Assembly: GCF_050948175.1 (NCBI RefSeq)
Contig: NW_027490494.1
Span: 1 to 64,000 of the forward strand
DNA from: Xylocopa sonorina
Lineage: Eukaryota; Arthropoda; Insecta; Hymenoptera; Apidae
Reading direction: 5' to 3'
DNA: 64,000 nt
Part shown: positions 13,317 to 27,071 of the stretch, in pieces
Layout of the letters: each line of letters begins with the position of its first letter
Position numbering within the stretch: the first letter of the stretch is position 1
Notes under the pieces: generated by a model
The model's input: the letters and a program-made list of their open reading frames with translations, nothing else
What the model was told of the DNA's origin: nothing
Databases searched by the model: none
Made by a program: the position numbers and the translations under genes

Positions 13317-16300
13317 TTGCTACGATACGTAGACAGCTGCAAACGCTATTTCCTTTCAAGGAAGTGTCGCATTTACCTTCATTTGAAGTGTAGACGAGGA
13401 ATACATAACACTTCGCAAATCATATTATATCTTACCATGAACTATAGAAATGAGTTGCGATATCGCGTTTTAAGAATCATAAGAACTCTATTGCTACGAG
13501 ACGTAGACATCTGCAATCGCAATTTCTTTGCAAGGAAGGGTTTCATTTACATTCATTTGAAGTGTAGACGAGGAATACATAACACTTCGCAAATCATATT
13601 ATATCTTACCATGAAACATAGAAATGAGATGCGATATCGCGTTTTAAGAAGCATTAGAACCCTATTGCTACGTTAGGTAAATATCTGCAAACGCTATTTC
13701 TTTGCAAGGAAGTGTCGCATTTACATTCATTTGAATCGTAGACGAGGAATGCATAACACTTCGCAATGAATATTATATCTTATCATTAAACATAGATATG
13801 AGATGCAATATCTCGTTTTAGGAAGCATTTGAACTCTATTGCTACGATACCTAGACATCTGCAGACGCTATTTCCTAGTAAGGAAGTGTCGCATTTACAT
13901 TCATTTGAAGTGCAGACGAGGAATACATAACACATCGCAAATCATATTATATCTTACCATGAAACATAGAAATGATATGCGATATCGCGTTTTAAGAAGC
14001 ATCAGAACCCTATTGCTACGATAGGTAGACATCTGCAAACGCTATTTCCTTGCAAGGAAGTGTCGCATTTACATTCATTTGAAGTGTAGACGAGGAATAC
14101 ATGACACTTCGCAAATCATATTATATCTTACCATGAAACATAGAAAAGAGATGCGATATCGCGTTTTAAGAAGCATTAGAATCCTATTGCTACGATAGGT
14201 AGACATCTGCAAACGCTATTTCCTTGCAAGGAAGTGTCGCATTTACATTCATTTGAAGTGTAGATGAGGAATACATGACACTTCGCAAATCATATTATAT
14301 CTTACCATGAAACATAGAATTGAGATCGATACCGCGTTTTAAGAATCATAAGAACTCCATTGCTACGATACGTAGACATCTGCAAACGCTATTTATTTGC
14401 AAGGAAGTGTTGCATTTACATTCATTTGAAGTGTAGACGAGGAATCCACAACACTTCGCTAATCATATTATATCTTACCATGAAGCATTGAAATGAGATG
14501 CGATATCGCGTTTTAAGAAGCATTAGAACATTATCGCTACGATACCTAGACATCTGCAGACGCTATTTCCTAGCAAGGAAGTGTCGCATTTACATTCATT
14601 TGAAGTGTAGACGAGGAATACATAACACTTCGCAAATCATATTATATCGTACCATGAACCATAGAAATGAGATGCGATATCGCGTTTTAAAAATCATAAG
14701 AACTCTATTGCTACGATACGTAGACATCTGCAAACGCTATTTCTTTGCAAGGAAGCGTTGCATTTACATTCATTTGAAGTGTAGACGAGGAATACATAAC
14801 ACTTCGCAAATCATATTATATCTTACCATGAAACATAGAAATGAGATGCGATATCGCGTTTTAAGAAGCATCAGAACCCTATTGCTACGATAGGTAGACA
14901 TCTGCAAACGCTATTTCCTTGCAAGGAAGTGTCGCATTTACATTCATTTGAAGTGTAGACGAGGAAAACATGACACTTCGCAAATCATATAATATCTTAC
15001 CATGAAACATAGAAATGAGATGCTATATCGCGTTTTAAGAAGCATTAGAAATCTATTGCTACGATACGTAGACTTCTGCAAACGCAATTTCTCTGCAAGG
15101 AAGTGTCGCATTTACATTCATTTGAAGTGTAGACGAGGAATACAAAACACTTCGCAAATCATATTATATCTTACCATGAAACAAAGAAATGAGATGCGAT
15201 ATCGTGTTTTAAGAAGCATTAGAACCCTATTGCTACGATAGGTAGACATCTGCAAACGCTATTTCCTTGCGAGGAAGTGTCGCATTTACATTCATTTGAA
15301 GTGTAGACGAGGAAAACATAACACTTCGCAAATCATATTATATCTTACCATGAACCATAGAAATGAGATGCGATATCGCGTTTTAAGAATCATAAGAACT
15401 CTATTGCTACGATACGTAGACATCTGCAAACGCTATTTCCTTGCAAGGAAGTGTCGCATTTACATTCATTTGAAGTGTAGACGAGGAATACATAACACTT
15501 CGCAAATCATATTATATCTTACCGTGAAACATAGAAATTAGATGCGATATCGCGTTTTAAGAAGCATTAGAACCCTATTGCTGCGATAGGTAGACATCTG
15601 CAAACGCTATTTCCTTGCGAGGAAGTGTCGCATTTACATCCATTTGAAGTGTAGACGAGGAATACATAACACTTCGCAAATCATATTATATCTTACCATG
15701 AAACATAGAATTGAGATCGATACCGCGTTTTAAGAATCATAAGAACTCCATTGCTACGATACGTAGACAGCTGCAAACGCTATTTCCTTTCAAGGAAGTG
15801 TCGCATTTACCTTCATTTGAAGTGTAGACGAGGAATACATAACACTTCGCAAATCATATTATATCTTACCATGAACTATAGAAATGAGTTGCGATATCGC
15901 GTTTTAAGAATCATAAGAACTCTATTGCTACGAGACGTAGACATCTGCAATCGCAATTTCTTTGCAAGGAAGGGTTTCATTTACATTCATTTGAAGTGTA
16001 GACGAGGAATACATAACACTTCGCAAATCATATTATATCTTACCATGAAACATAGAAATGAGATGCGATATCGCGTTTTAAGAAGCATTAGAACCCTATT
16101 GCTACGATAGGTAAATATCTGCAAACGCTATTTCTTTGCAAGGAAGTGTCGCATTTACATTCATTTGAATCGTAGACGAGGAATACATAACACTTCGCGA
16201 ATCATATTATATCTTACCATGAAACATAGAAATGAGATGCGATATCGCGTTTTAAGAAGCATTAGAACACTATCGCTACGATACCTAGACATCTGCAGAC

Positions 16301-19300
16301 GCTATTTCCTTGCAAGGAAGTGTCGCATTTACATTCATTTGAATCGTAGACGAGGAATGCATAACACTTCGCAATGAATATTATATCTTATCATTAAACA
16401 TAGATATGAGATGCAATATCTCGTTTTAGGAAGCATTTGAACTCTATTGCTACGATACCTAGACATCTGCAGACGCTATTTCCTAGTAAGGAAGTGTCGC
16501 ATTTACATTCATTTGAAGTGCAGACGAGGAATACATAACACTTCGCAAATCATATTATATCTTGCCATGAAACATAGAAATGATATGCGATATCGCGTTT
16601 TAAGAAGCATCAGAACCCTATTGCTACGATAGGTAGACATCTGCAAACGCTATTTCCTTGCAAGGAAGTGTCGCATTTACATTCATTTGAAGTGTAGACG
16701 AGGAATACGTGACACTTCGCAAATCATATTATATCTTACCATGAAACATAGAAAAGAGATGCGATATCGCGTTTTAAGAAGCATTAGAATCCTATTGCTA
16801 CGATAGGTAGACATCTGCAAACGCTATTTCCTTGCAAGGAAGTGTCGCATTTACATTCATTTGAAGTGTAGATGAGGAATACATGACACTTCGCAAATCA
16901 TATTATATCTTACCATGAAACATAGAATTGAGATCGATACCGCGTTTTAAGAATCATAAGAACTCCATTGCTACGATACGTAGACATCTGCAAACGCTAT
17001 TTCTTTGCAAGGAAGTGTTGCATTTACATTCATTTGAAGTGTAGACGAGGAATCCACAACACTTCGCTAATCATATTATATCTTACCATGAAGCATTGAA
17101 ATGAGATGCGATATCGCGTTTTAAGAAGCATTAGAACATTATCGCTACGATACCTAGACATCTGCAGACGCTATTTCCTAGCAAGGAAGTGTCGCATTTA
17201 CATTCATTTGAAGTGTAGACGAGGAATACATAACACTTCGCAAATCATATTATATCATACCATGAACCATAGAAATGAGATGCGATATCGCGTTTTAAAA
17301 ATCATAAGAACTCTATTGCTACGATACGTAGACATCTGCAAACGCTATTTCTTTGCAAGGAAGCGTTGCATTTACATTCATTTGAAGTGTAGACGAGGAA
17401 TACATAACACTTCGCAAATCATATTATATCTTACCATGAAACATAGAAATGAGATGCGATATCGCGTTTTAAGAAGCATCAGAACCCTATTGCTACGATA
17501 GGTAGACATCTGCAAACGCTATTTCCTTGCAAGGAAGTGTCGCATTTACATTCATTTGAAGTGTAGACGAGGAAAACATGACACTTCGCAAATCATATAA
17601 TATCTTACCATGAAACATAGAAATGAGATGCTATATCGCGTTTTAAGAAGCATTAGAAATCTATTGCTACGATACGTAGACTTCTGCAAACGCAATTTCT
17701 CTGCAAGGAAGTGTCGCATTTACATTCATTTGAAGTGTAGACGAGGAATACAAAACACTTCGCAAATCATATTATATCTTACCATGAAACAAAGAAATGA
17801 GATGCGATATCGTGTTTTAAGAAGCATTAGAACCCTATTGCTACGATAGGTAGACATCTGCAAACGCTATTTCCTTGCGAGGAAGTGTCGCATTTACATT
17901 CATTTGAAGTGTAGACGAGGAAAACATAACACTTCGCAAATCATATTATATCTTACCATGAACCATAGAAATGAGATGCGATATCGCGTTTTAAGAATCA
18001 TAAGAACTCTATTGCTACGATACGTAGACATCTGCAAACGCTATTTCCTTGCAAGGAAGTGTCGCATTTACATTCATTTGAAGTGTAGCCGAGGAATACA
18101 TAACACTTCGCAAATCATATTATATCTTACCATGAAACATAGAAATTAGCTGCGATATCGCGTTTTAAGAAGCATTAGAACCCTATTGCTGCGATAGGTA
18201 GACATCTGCAAACGCTATTTCCTTGCGAGGAAGTGTCGCATTTACATCCATTTGAAGTGTAGACGAGGAATACATAACACTTCGCAAATCATATTATATA
18301 TTACCATGAAACATAGAAATGAGATGCGATATCGCGTTTTAAGAAGCATTAGAAATCTATTGCTACGATACGTAGACATCTGCAAACGCTGTTTCCTTGC
18401 AAGGAAGTGTCGCATTTACATTCATTTGAATCGTATACGAGGAATGCATAACACTTCGCAATGAATATCATATCCTACCATGAAACATAGAAATGAGATG
18501 CGATATCGCGTTTTAAGAAGCATTAGAACCCTATTGCTACGACAGGTAGACATCTGCAAACGCTATTTCCTTGCAAGGAAGTGTCGCATTTGCATTCATT
18601 TGAAGTGTAGTCGAGGAATACATAACACTTCGCAAATCATATTATATCTTACCATGAAACATAGAAATGAGATGCGATTTCGCGTTTTAAGAAGCATTAG
18701 AAATCTATTGCTACGATACCTAGACATCTGCAGACGCTATTTCCTAGTAAGGAAGTGTCGCATTTACATTCATTTGAAGTGCAGACGAGGAATACATAAC
18801 ACTTCGCAAATTAAATTATATCTTACCATGAAACATTGAAATGAGATGCGATATCGCGTTTTAAGAAGCATTAGAACACTATCGCTACGATACCTAGACA
18901 TCTGCAGACGCTATTTCCTTGCAAGGAAGTGTCGCATTTACATTCATTTGAAGTGTAGACGAGGAATACATAACACTTCGCAAATCATATTATATCATAC
19001 CATGAACCATAGAAATGAGATGCGATATCGCGTTTTAAGAATCATAAGAACTCTATTGCTACGATACGTAGACATCTGCAAACGCTATTTCTTTGCAAGG
19101 AAGCGTTGCATTTACATTCATTTGAAGTGTAGACGAGGAATACATAACACTTCGCAAATCATATTATATCTTACCATGAAACATAGAAATGATATGCGAT
19201 ATCGCGTTTTAAGAAGCAGCAGAACCCTATTGCTACGATAGGTAGACATCTGCAAACGCTATTTCCTTGCAAGGAAGTGTCGCATTTACATTCATTTGAA

Positions 19301-21430
19301 GTGTAGACGAGGAATACATGACACTTCGCAAATCATATTATATCTTACCATGAAACATAGAAAAGAGATGCGATATCGCGTTTTAAGAAGCATTAGAAAC
19401 CTATTGCTACGATAGGTAGACATCTGCAAACGCTATTTCCTTGCAAGGAAGTGTCGCATTTACATTCATTTGAAGTGTAGATGAGGAATACATGACACTT
19501 CGCAAATCATATTATATCTTACCATGAAACATAGAATTGAGATCGATACCGCGTTTTAAGAATCATAAGAACTCCATTGCTACGATACGTAGACATCTGC
19601 AAACGCTATTTCTTTGCAAGGAAGTGTTGCATTTACATTCATTTGAAGTGTAGACGAGGAATCCACAACACTTCGCTAATCATATTATATCTTACCATGA
19701 AGCATTGAAATGAGGTGCGATATCGCGTTTTAAGAAGCATTAGAACATTATCGCTACGATACCTAGACATCTGCAGACGCTATTTCCTAGCAAGGAACTG
19801 TCGCATTTACATTCATTTGAAGTGTAGACGAGGAATGCATAACACTTCGCAAATCATATTATATCATACCATGAACCATAGAAATGAGATGCGATATCGC
19901 GTTTTAAAAATCATAAGAACTCTATTGCTACGATACGTAGACATCTGCAAACGCTATTTCTTTGCAAGGAAGCGTTGCATTTACATTCATTTGAAGTGTA
20001 GACGAGGAATACATAACACTTCGCAAATCATATTATATCTTACCATGAAACATAGAAATGAGATGCGATATCGCGTTTTAAGAAGCATCAGAACCCTATT
20101 GCTACGATAGGTAGACATCTGCAAACGCTATTTCCTTGCAAGGAAGTGTCGCATTTACATTCATTTGAAGTGTAGACGAGGAAAACATGACACTTTGCAA
20201 ATCATATAATATCTTACCATGAAACATAGAAATGAGATGCTATATCGCGTTTTAAGAAGCATTAGAAATCTATTGCTACGATACGTAGACTTCTGCAAAC
20301 GCAATTTCTCTGCAAGGAAGTGTCGCATTTACATTCATTTGAAGTGTAGACGAGGAATACAAAACACTTCGCAAATCATATTATATCTTACCATGAAACA
20401 AAGAAATGAGATGCGATATCGTGTTTTAAGAAGCATTAGAACCCTATTGCTACGATAGGTAGACATCTGCAAACGCTATTTCCTTGCGAGGAAGTGTCGC
20501 ATTTACATTCATTTGAAGTGTAGACGAGGAAAACATAACACTTCGCAAATCATATTATATCTTACCATGAACCATAGAAATGAGATGCGATATCGCGTTT
20601 TAAGAATCATAAGAACTCTATTGCTACGATACGTAGACATCTGCAAACGCTATTTCCTTGCAAGGAAGTGTCGCATTTACATTCATTTGAATTGTAGACG
20701 AGGAATACATAACACTTCGCAAATCATATTATATCTTACCATGAAACATAGAAATTATATGCGATATCGCGTTTTAAGAAGCATTAGAACCCTATTGCTG
20801 CGATAGGTAGACATCTGCAAACGCTATTTCCTTGCGAGGAAGTGTCGCATTTACATCCATTTGAAGTGTAGACGAGGAATACATAACACTTCGCAAATCA
20901 TATTATATCTTACCATGGAACATAGAAATGAGATGCGATATCGCGTTTTAAGAAGCATTAGAAATCTATTGCTACGATACGTAGACATCTGCAAACGCTG
21001 TTTCCTTGCAAGGAAGTGTCGCATTTACATTCATTTGAATCGTATACGAGGAATGCATAACACTTCGCAATGAATATCATATCCTACCATGAAACATAGA
21101 AATGAGATGCGATATCGCGTTTTAAGAAGCATTAGAACCCTATTGCTACGACAGGTAGACATCTGCAAACGCTATTTCCTTGCAAGGAAGTGTCGCATTT
21201 GCATTCATTTGAAGTGTAGTCGAGGAATACATAACACTTCGCAAATCATATTATATCTTACCATGAAACATAGAAATGAGATGCGATATCGCGTTTTAAG
21301 TAGCATTAGTAATCTATTGCTACGATACGTAGACATCTGCAAACGCTATTTCTTTGCAAGGAAGTGTCGCATTTACATTCATTTGAATCGTAGACGAGGA
21401 ATGCATAACACTTCGCAATGAATATTATAT
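13317..21430 (+). repeat. Fifteen-monomer (about 2.6-kb) higher-order repeat, three copies
   Basis: Matching monomers lie 2,608 bp apart between copies 1 and 2 (14,498/17,106; 15,002/17,610; 15,296/17,904) and 2,609 bp apart between copies 2 and 3 (17,106/19,715; 17,610/20,219; 18,252/20,861). Markers include 'gaatccacaacacttcgct', 'tagacttctgcaaacgcaa', 'acaaagaaatgag' and 'cgatatcgtgtttt'. The start of the unit (13,317 and 15,751) is offset only 2,434 bp, because copy 2 has one extra monomer near 16,165-16,377. This is a clear HOR with small unequal-exchange differences between copies. Confidence 0.88.
13785..13958 (+). repeat. Representative B-type monomer
   Basis: This subtype is preceded by 'cgcaatgaatattatatct' and reads 'catagatatgagatgcaata' then 'tctcg' after the landmark. 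The 10-bp palindrome is destroyed, and the TGA in 'cgcaatga' closes any open frame entering it. This copy also has 'cctagacatctgcagacgc' (a CTGCAG site) and 'ttcctagtaaggaa', so the second palindrome is lost too. B-type copies recur from 13.8 kb onward, for example near 16,414, 21,454, 21,977, 22,500, 24,484, 25,007, 27,088, 30,917, 41,007, 48,315 and 52,314. The joint sequence matches the edge monomers, so B may keep an older form. Confidence 0.8.
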
Positions 21431-21784
21431 CTTATCATTAAACATAGATATGATATGCAATATCTCGTTTTAGGAAGCATTTGAACTCTATTGCTACGAT
21501 ACCTAGACATCTGCAGACGCTATTTCCTAGTAAGGAAGTGTCGCATTTACATTCATTTGAAGTGCAGACGAGGAATACATAACACTTCGCAAATCAAATT
21601 ATATCTTACCATGAAGCATTGAAATGAGATGCGATATCGCGTTTTAAGAAGCATTAGAACACTATCGCTACGATACCTAGACATCTGCAGACGCTATTTC
21701 CTAGCAAGGAAGTGTCGCATTTACATTCATTTGAAGTGTAGACGAGGAATACATGACACTTCGCAAATCATATTATATCTTACC

Positions 21785-24700
21785 ATGAAACATAGAAATG
21801 AGATGCGGTATTGCGTTTTAAGAATCATAAGAACTCTATTGCTACGATGCGTAGACATCTGCAAACGCTATTTCCTTGCAAGGAAGTGTCGCATTTACAT
21901 TCATTTGAATCGTATACGAGGAATGCATAACACTTCGCAATGAATATTATATCTTATTATGAAACATAGATATGAGATGCAATATCTCGTTTTAAGAAGC
22001 ATTTGAACTCTATTGCTACGATACCAAGACATCTGCAGTCGCTATTTCCTAGCAAAGAAGTGTCGCATTTATATTCATTTGAAGTGTAGACGAGGAATAC
22101 ATGACACTTCGCAAATCATATTATATCTTACCATGAAACATAGAAATGAGATGCGATATCGCGTTTTAAGAAGCATTAGAAATCTATTGCTACGATACGT
22201 AGAAATCTGCAAACGCTATTTCCTTGCATGGAAGTGTCGCATTTACATTCATTTGAAGTGTAGACGAGAAATACATAAAACTTCGCAAATCATATTATAT
22301 CTTACCATGAAACATAGAAATGAGATGCGGTATTGCGTTTTAAGAATCATAAGAACACTATTGCTACGATGCGTAGACATCTGCAAACGCTATTTCCTTG
22401 CAAGGAAGTGTCGCATTTACATTCACTTGTATCGTGTACGAGGTATACATAACACTTCGCAATGAATATTATATCTTATCATGAAACATAGATATGAGAT
22501 GCAATATCTCGTTTTGAGAAGCATTCGAACTCCATTGCTGCGATACCTAGACATCTGCAGACGCTATTTCCTAGCAAAGAAGAGTAGCATTTGAAGTGTA
22601 GACGTGGAATACATAAGAGTTCGCCAATCATATTATATCTTACCATGAAACATAGAAATGAGATGCGACGAGATGTAGACGAGAAATACATAACACTTCG
22701 CAAATCATATTATATCTTACCATGAAACATAGGAATGAGATGCGATATCACGTTTTAAGATGCATTAGAACTCTATTGCTACGACAGGTAGACATCTGCA
22801 AACGCTATTTCCTTGCAAGGAAGTGTCGCCTTTACATTCATTTGAAGTGTAGACGAGGAATAAATAACAATTCGCAAATCATATTATATCTTACCATGAA
22901 ACATAGAAATGAGATGCGATATCGCGTTTTAAGAAGCATTAGAAAACCATTGCTACGATACGTAGACATCTGCAAACGCTATTTCTTTGCAAGGAAGAGT
23001 CGCATTTACATTCATTTGAAGTGTAGACGAGGAATACATAACACTTCGCAAATCATATTATATCTTACCATGAATCATAGAAATGAGATGCGATATCGCA
23101 TTTTAAGAAGCATTAGAAATCTATTGCTACGATACGCAGACATCTGCAAACGCTATTTCTTTGCAAGGAAGTGTCGCATTTACATTCATTTGAATCGTAT
23201 ACGAGGAATGCATAACACTTCGCAATGAATATTATATCTTATCATGAAACATAGATATGAGATGCAATATCTCGTTTTAAGAAGCATTTGAACACTATTG
23301 CTTCGATACGTAGACATCTGCAAACTCTATTTAATTGCAAGGAAGTATCGCATTTACATTCGTTTGAAGTGTAGACGAGGAATACATGACACTTCGCAAA
23401 TCATATTATATCTTACCATGAAACATAGAAATGGGATGCGATATCGCATTTTAAGAAGCATTAGAAATCTATTGCTACGATACGCAGACATCTGCAAACG
23501 CTATTTCTTTGCAAGGAAGTGTCGCATTTACATTCATTTGAATCGTATACGAGGAATGCATAACACTTCGCAATGTATATTATATCTTATCATGAAACAT
23601 AGATATGTAATGCAATATCTAGTTTTAAGAAGCATTTGAACTCTATTGCTACGATACCTAGACATCTGCAGACGCTATTTCCTAGCAAGGAAGTGTCGCA
23701 TTTACATTCATTTGAATCGTATACGAGGAATGCATAACACTTCGCAATGAGTATTATATCTTACCAGGAAACATAGATATGAGATGCAATAACTAGTTTT
23801 AAGAAGCATTTCAACTCTATTACTACGATACCTAGACATCTGCAGACGCTATTTCCTAGCATGGAAGTGTCGCATTTACATTCATTTGAAGTGTAGACGA
23901 GGAATACATGACACTTCGCAAATCATATTATATCTTACCATAAAACATAGAAATGAGATACGATATCGGGTTTTAAGTATCATAAGAACTCCATTGCTAC
24001 GATACGTAGACATCTGCAAACGCTATTTCCTGGCAAGGAAGTGTCGCATTTACATTCATTTGAATCGTAGACGAGGAATGCATAACACTTCTCAATGAAT
24101 ATTATATCTTATCATGAAACATAGATATGAGATGCAATATCGCGTTTTAAGAAGCACTAGAACTCTATTGCTACGATAGGTAGACATCTGCAAACGCTAT
24201 TTCCTTGCAAGGAAGTGTCGCATTTGCATTCATTTGAATCGTATACGAGGAATGCATAACACTTCGCAATGAATATTATATCTTACCATGAAACATAGAA
24301 ATGAGATGCGGTATTGCGTTTTAAGAATCATAAGAACTCTATTGCTACGATGCGTAGACATCTGCAAACGCTATTTCCTTGCAAGGAAGTGTCGCATTTA
24401 CATTCATTTGAATCGTATACGAGGAATACATAACACTTCGCAATGAATATTATATCTTATTATGAAACATAGATATGAGATGCAATATCTCGTTTTAAGA
24501 AGCATTTGAACTCTATTGCTACGATACCAAGACATCTGCAGTCGCTATTTCCTAGCAAAGAAGTGTCGCATTTATATTCATTTGAAGTGTAGACGAGGAA
24601 TACATGACACTTCGCAAATCATATTATATCTTACCATGAAACATAGAAATGAGATGCGATATCGCGTTTTAAGAAGCATTAGAAATCTATTGCTACGATA

Positions 24701-27071
24701 CGTAGAAATCTGCAAACGCTATTTCCTTGCATGGAAGTGTCGCATTTACATTCATTTGAAGTGTAGACGAGAAATACATAAAACTTCGCAAATCATATTA
24801 TATCTTACCATGAAACATAGAAATGAGATGCGGTATTGCGTTTTAAGAATCATAAGAACACTATTGCTACGATGCGTAGACAACTGCAAGCGCTATTTCC
24901 TTGCAAGGAAGTGTCGCATTTACATTCACTTGTATCGTGTACGAGGTATACATAACACTTCGCAATGAATATTATATCTTATCATGAAACATAGATATGA
25001 GATGCAATATCTCGTTTTAAGAAGCATTCGAACTCCATTGCTGCGATACCTAGACATCTGCAGACGCTATTTCCTAGCAAAGAAGAGTCGCATTTACATT
25101 CATTTGAAGTGTAGACGTGGAATACATAAGAGTTCGCCAATCATATTATATCTTACCATGAAACATAGAAATGAGATGCGATATCGCGTTTTAAGTAGCA
25201 TTAGTAATCTATTGCTACGATACGTAGACATCTGCAAACGCTATTTCTTTGCAAGGAAGTGTCGCATTTACATTCATTTGAAGTGTAGACGAGGAATTCA
25301 TAACACTTCGCAAATCATATTATATCTTACCATGAAACATAGAAATGAGATGCGATATCGCGTTTTAAGAAGCATTAGAAATCTATTGCTACGATACGTA
25401 GGAATCTGCAAACGCTACTTCCTTGCATGGAAGTGTCGCATTTACATTCATTTGAAGTGTAGACGAGAAATACATAACACTTCGCAAATCATATTATATC
25501 TTACCATGAAACATAGAAATGAGATGCGATATCGCGTTTTAAGATGCATTAGAACTCTATTGCTACGACAGGTAGACATCTGCAAACGCTATTTCCTTGC
25601 AAGGAAGTGTCGCCTTTACATTCATTTGAAGTGTAGACGAGGAATAAATAACAATTCGCAAATCATATTATATCTTACCATGAAACATAGAAATGAGATG
25701 CGATATCGCGTTTTAAGAAGCATTAGAAAACTATTGCTACGATACGTAGACATCTGCAAACGCTATTTCTTTGCAAGGAAGAGTCGCATTTACATTCATT
25801 TGAAGTGTAGACGAGGAATACATAACACTTCGCAAATCATATTATATCTTACCATGAATCATAGAAATGAGATGCGATATCGCATTTTAAGAAGCATTAG
25901 AAATCTATTGCTACGATACGCAGACATCTGCAAACGCTATTTCTTTGCAAGGAAGTGTCGCATTTACATTCATTTGAATCGTATACGAGGAATGCATAAC
26001 ACTTCGCAATGAATATTATATCTTATCATGAAACATAGATATGAGATGCAATATCTCGTTTTAAGAAGCATTTGAACACTATTCCTTCGATACGTAGACA
26101 TCTGCAAACTCTATTTAATTGCAAGGAAGTATCGCATTTACATTCGTTTGAAGTGTAGACGAGGAATACATGACACTTCGCAAATCATATTATATCTTAC
26201 CATGAAACATAGAAATGGGATGCGATATCGCATTTTAAGAAGCATTAGAAATCTATTGCTACGATACGCAGACATCTGCAAACGCTATTTCTTTGCAAGG
26301 AAGTGTCGCATTTACATTCATTTGAATCGTATACGAGGAATGCATAACACTTCGCAATGAATATTATATCTTATCATGAGACATAGATATGTAATGCAAT
26401 ATCTAGTTTTAAGAAGCATTTGAACTCTATTGCTACGATACCTAGACATCTGCAGACGCTATTTCCTAGCAAGGAAGTGTCGCATTTACATTCATTTGAA
26501 TCGTATACGAGGAATGCATAACACTTCGCAATGAGTATTATATCTTACCAGGAAACATAGATATGAGATGCAATAACTAGTTTTAAGAAGCATTTCAACT
26601 CTATTACTACGATACCTAGACATCTGCAGACGCTATTTCCTAGCAAGGAAGTGTCGCATTTACATTCATTTGAAGTGTAGACGAGGAATACATGACACTT
26701 CGCAAATCATATTATATCTTACCATAAAACATAGAAATGAGATACGATATCGGGTTTTAAGTATCATAAGAACTCCATTGCTACGATACGTAGACATCTG
26801 CAAACGCTATTTCCTGGCAAGGAAGTGTCGCATTTACATTCATTTGAATCGTAGACGAGGAATGCTCAACACTTCACAATGAATATTATATCTTATCATG
26901 AAACATAGATATGAGATGCAATATCGCGTTTTAAGAAGCACTAGAACTCTATTGCTACGATAGGTAGACATCTGCAAACGCTATTTCCTTGCAAGGAAGT
27001 GTAGCATTTGCATTCATTTGAATCGTATACGAGGAATGCATAACACTTCGCAATGAATATTATATCTTATC
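21785..27071 (+). repeat. Sixteen-monomer (2,784-bp) unit in tandem, first copy shortened
   Basis: Copy 1 is 21,785-24,287 and copy 2 is 24,288-27,071. Offsets are 2,503 bp in the left part (22,013/24,516; 22,481/24,984) and 2,784 bp in the right part (22,722/25,506; 23,886/26,670). 2,784 equals 16 x 174. The 281-bp shift falls between 22,560 and 22,721, where copy 1 has lost sequence. Shared markers are 'ataccaagacatctgcagtc', 'ataaataacaattcgc', 'ctatttaattgcaagg' and 'gcaataactag'. Confidence 0.88.
22481..22721 (+). repeat. Broken monomers (164 and 77 bp) from two deletions
   Basis: Landmarks fall at 22,481, 22,645 and 22,722, giving spacings of 164 and 77 bp instead of 174. Against the intact copy at 24,984-25,505 (three monomers, 522 bp), the first loss is 10 bp between short 'catt' repeats, leaving 'gtagcatttgaag'. 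The second loss is 271 bp, one monomer plus 97 bp, with its junction near 22,667-22,674. The bases 'cgaga' at the junction match neither side cleanly and look like filler, as left by end joining. This is the most damaged point in the array. Confidence 0.85.

Larger units (their letters stand above)
2139..13716 (+). repeat. Homogeneous domain 1, mainly A-type monomers
   Basis: From here the period is exactly 174 bp, apart from the recurring 173-bp variant and rare 175-bp copies (for example 5617-5791). Nearly all monomers are A-type, with 'cgcaaatcatatt' before the landmark and 'gcgatatcgc' after it. Edge-like 'cgcaatg' joints persist only at about 2291 and 3681, so the left part of the domain is transitional. 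Monomers with 'caatatctcg' are absent until about 13.8 kb. Several monomers carry 'cgataggtag', which places TAG in the open frame. The 173-bp variant occurs at least a dozen times here. Confidence 0.85.

Noticed and set aside
13840..13852. Pol III B-box-like 'gctacgatacc', suggesting a tRNA-derived repeat
   Set aside because: It matches the B-box consensus at only 9 of 11 positions, has no convincing A box at the right distance, and no tRNA-like fold is apparent.
22479..22703. Minus-strand open frame of 74 codons (also 1493-1708 and 1911-2120)
   Set aside because: These are antisense readings of satellite monomers made longer by local indels. They are not conserved in the other copies.
24984..26012. 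A 342-codon tandem-repeat protein gene, and other long plus-strand frames like it
   Set aside because: The frame is a by-product of a 174-bp monomer. Neighbouring copies are broken by TGA, TAG or one-base indels without pattern, changes are not biased to silent sites, and no domain or expression signal is visible.
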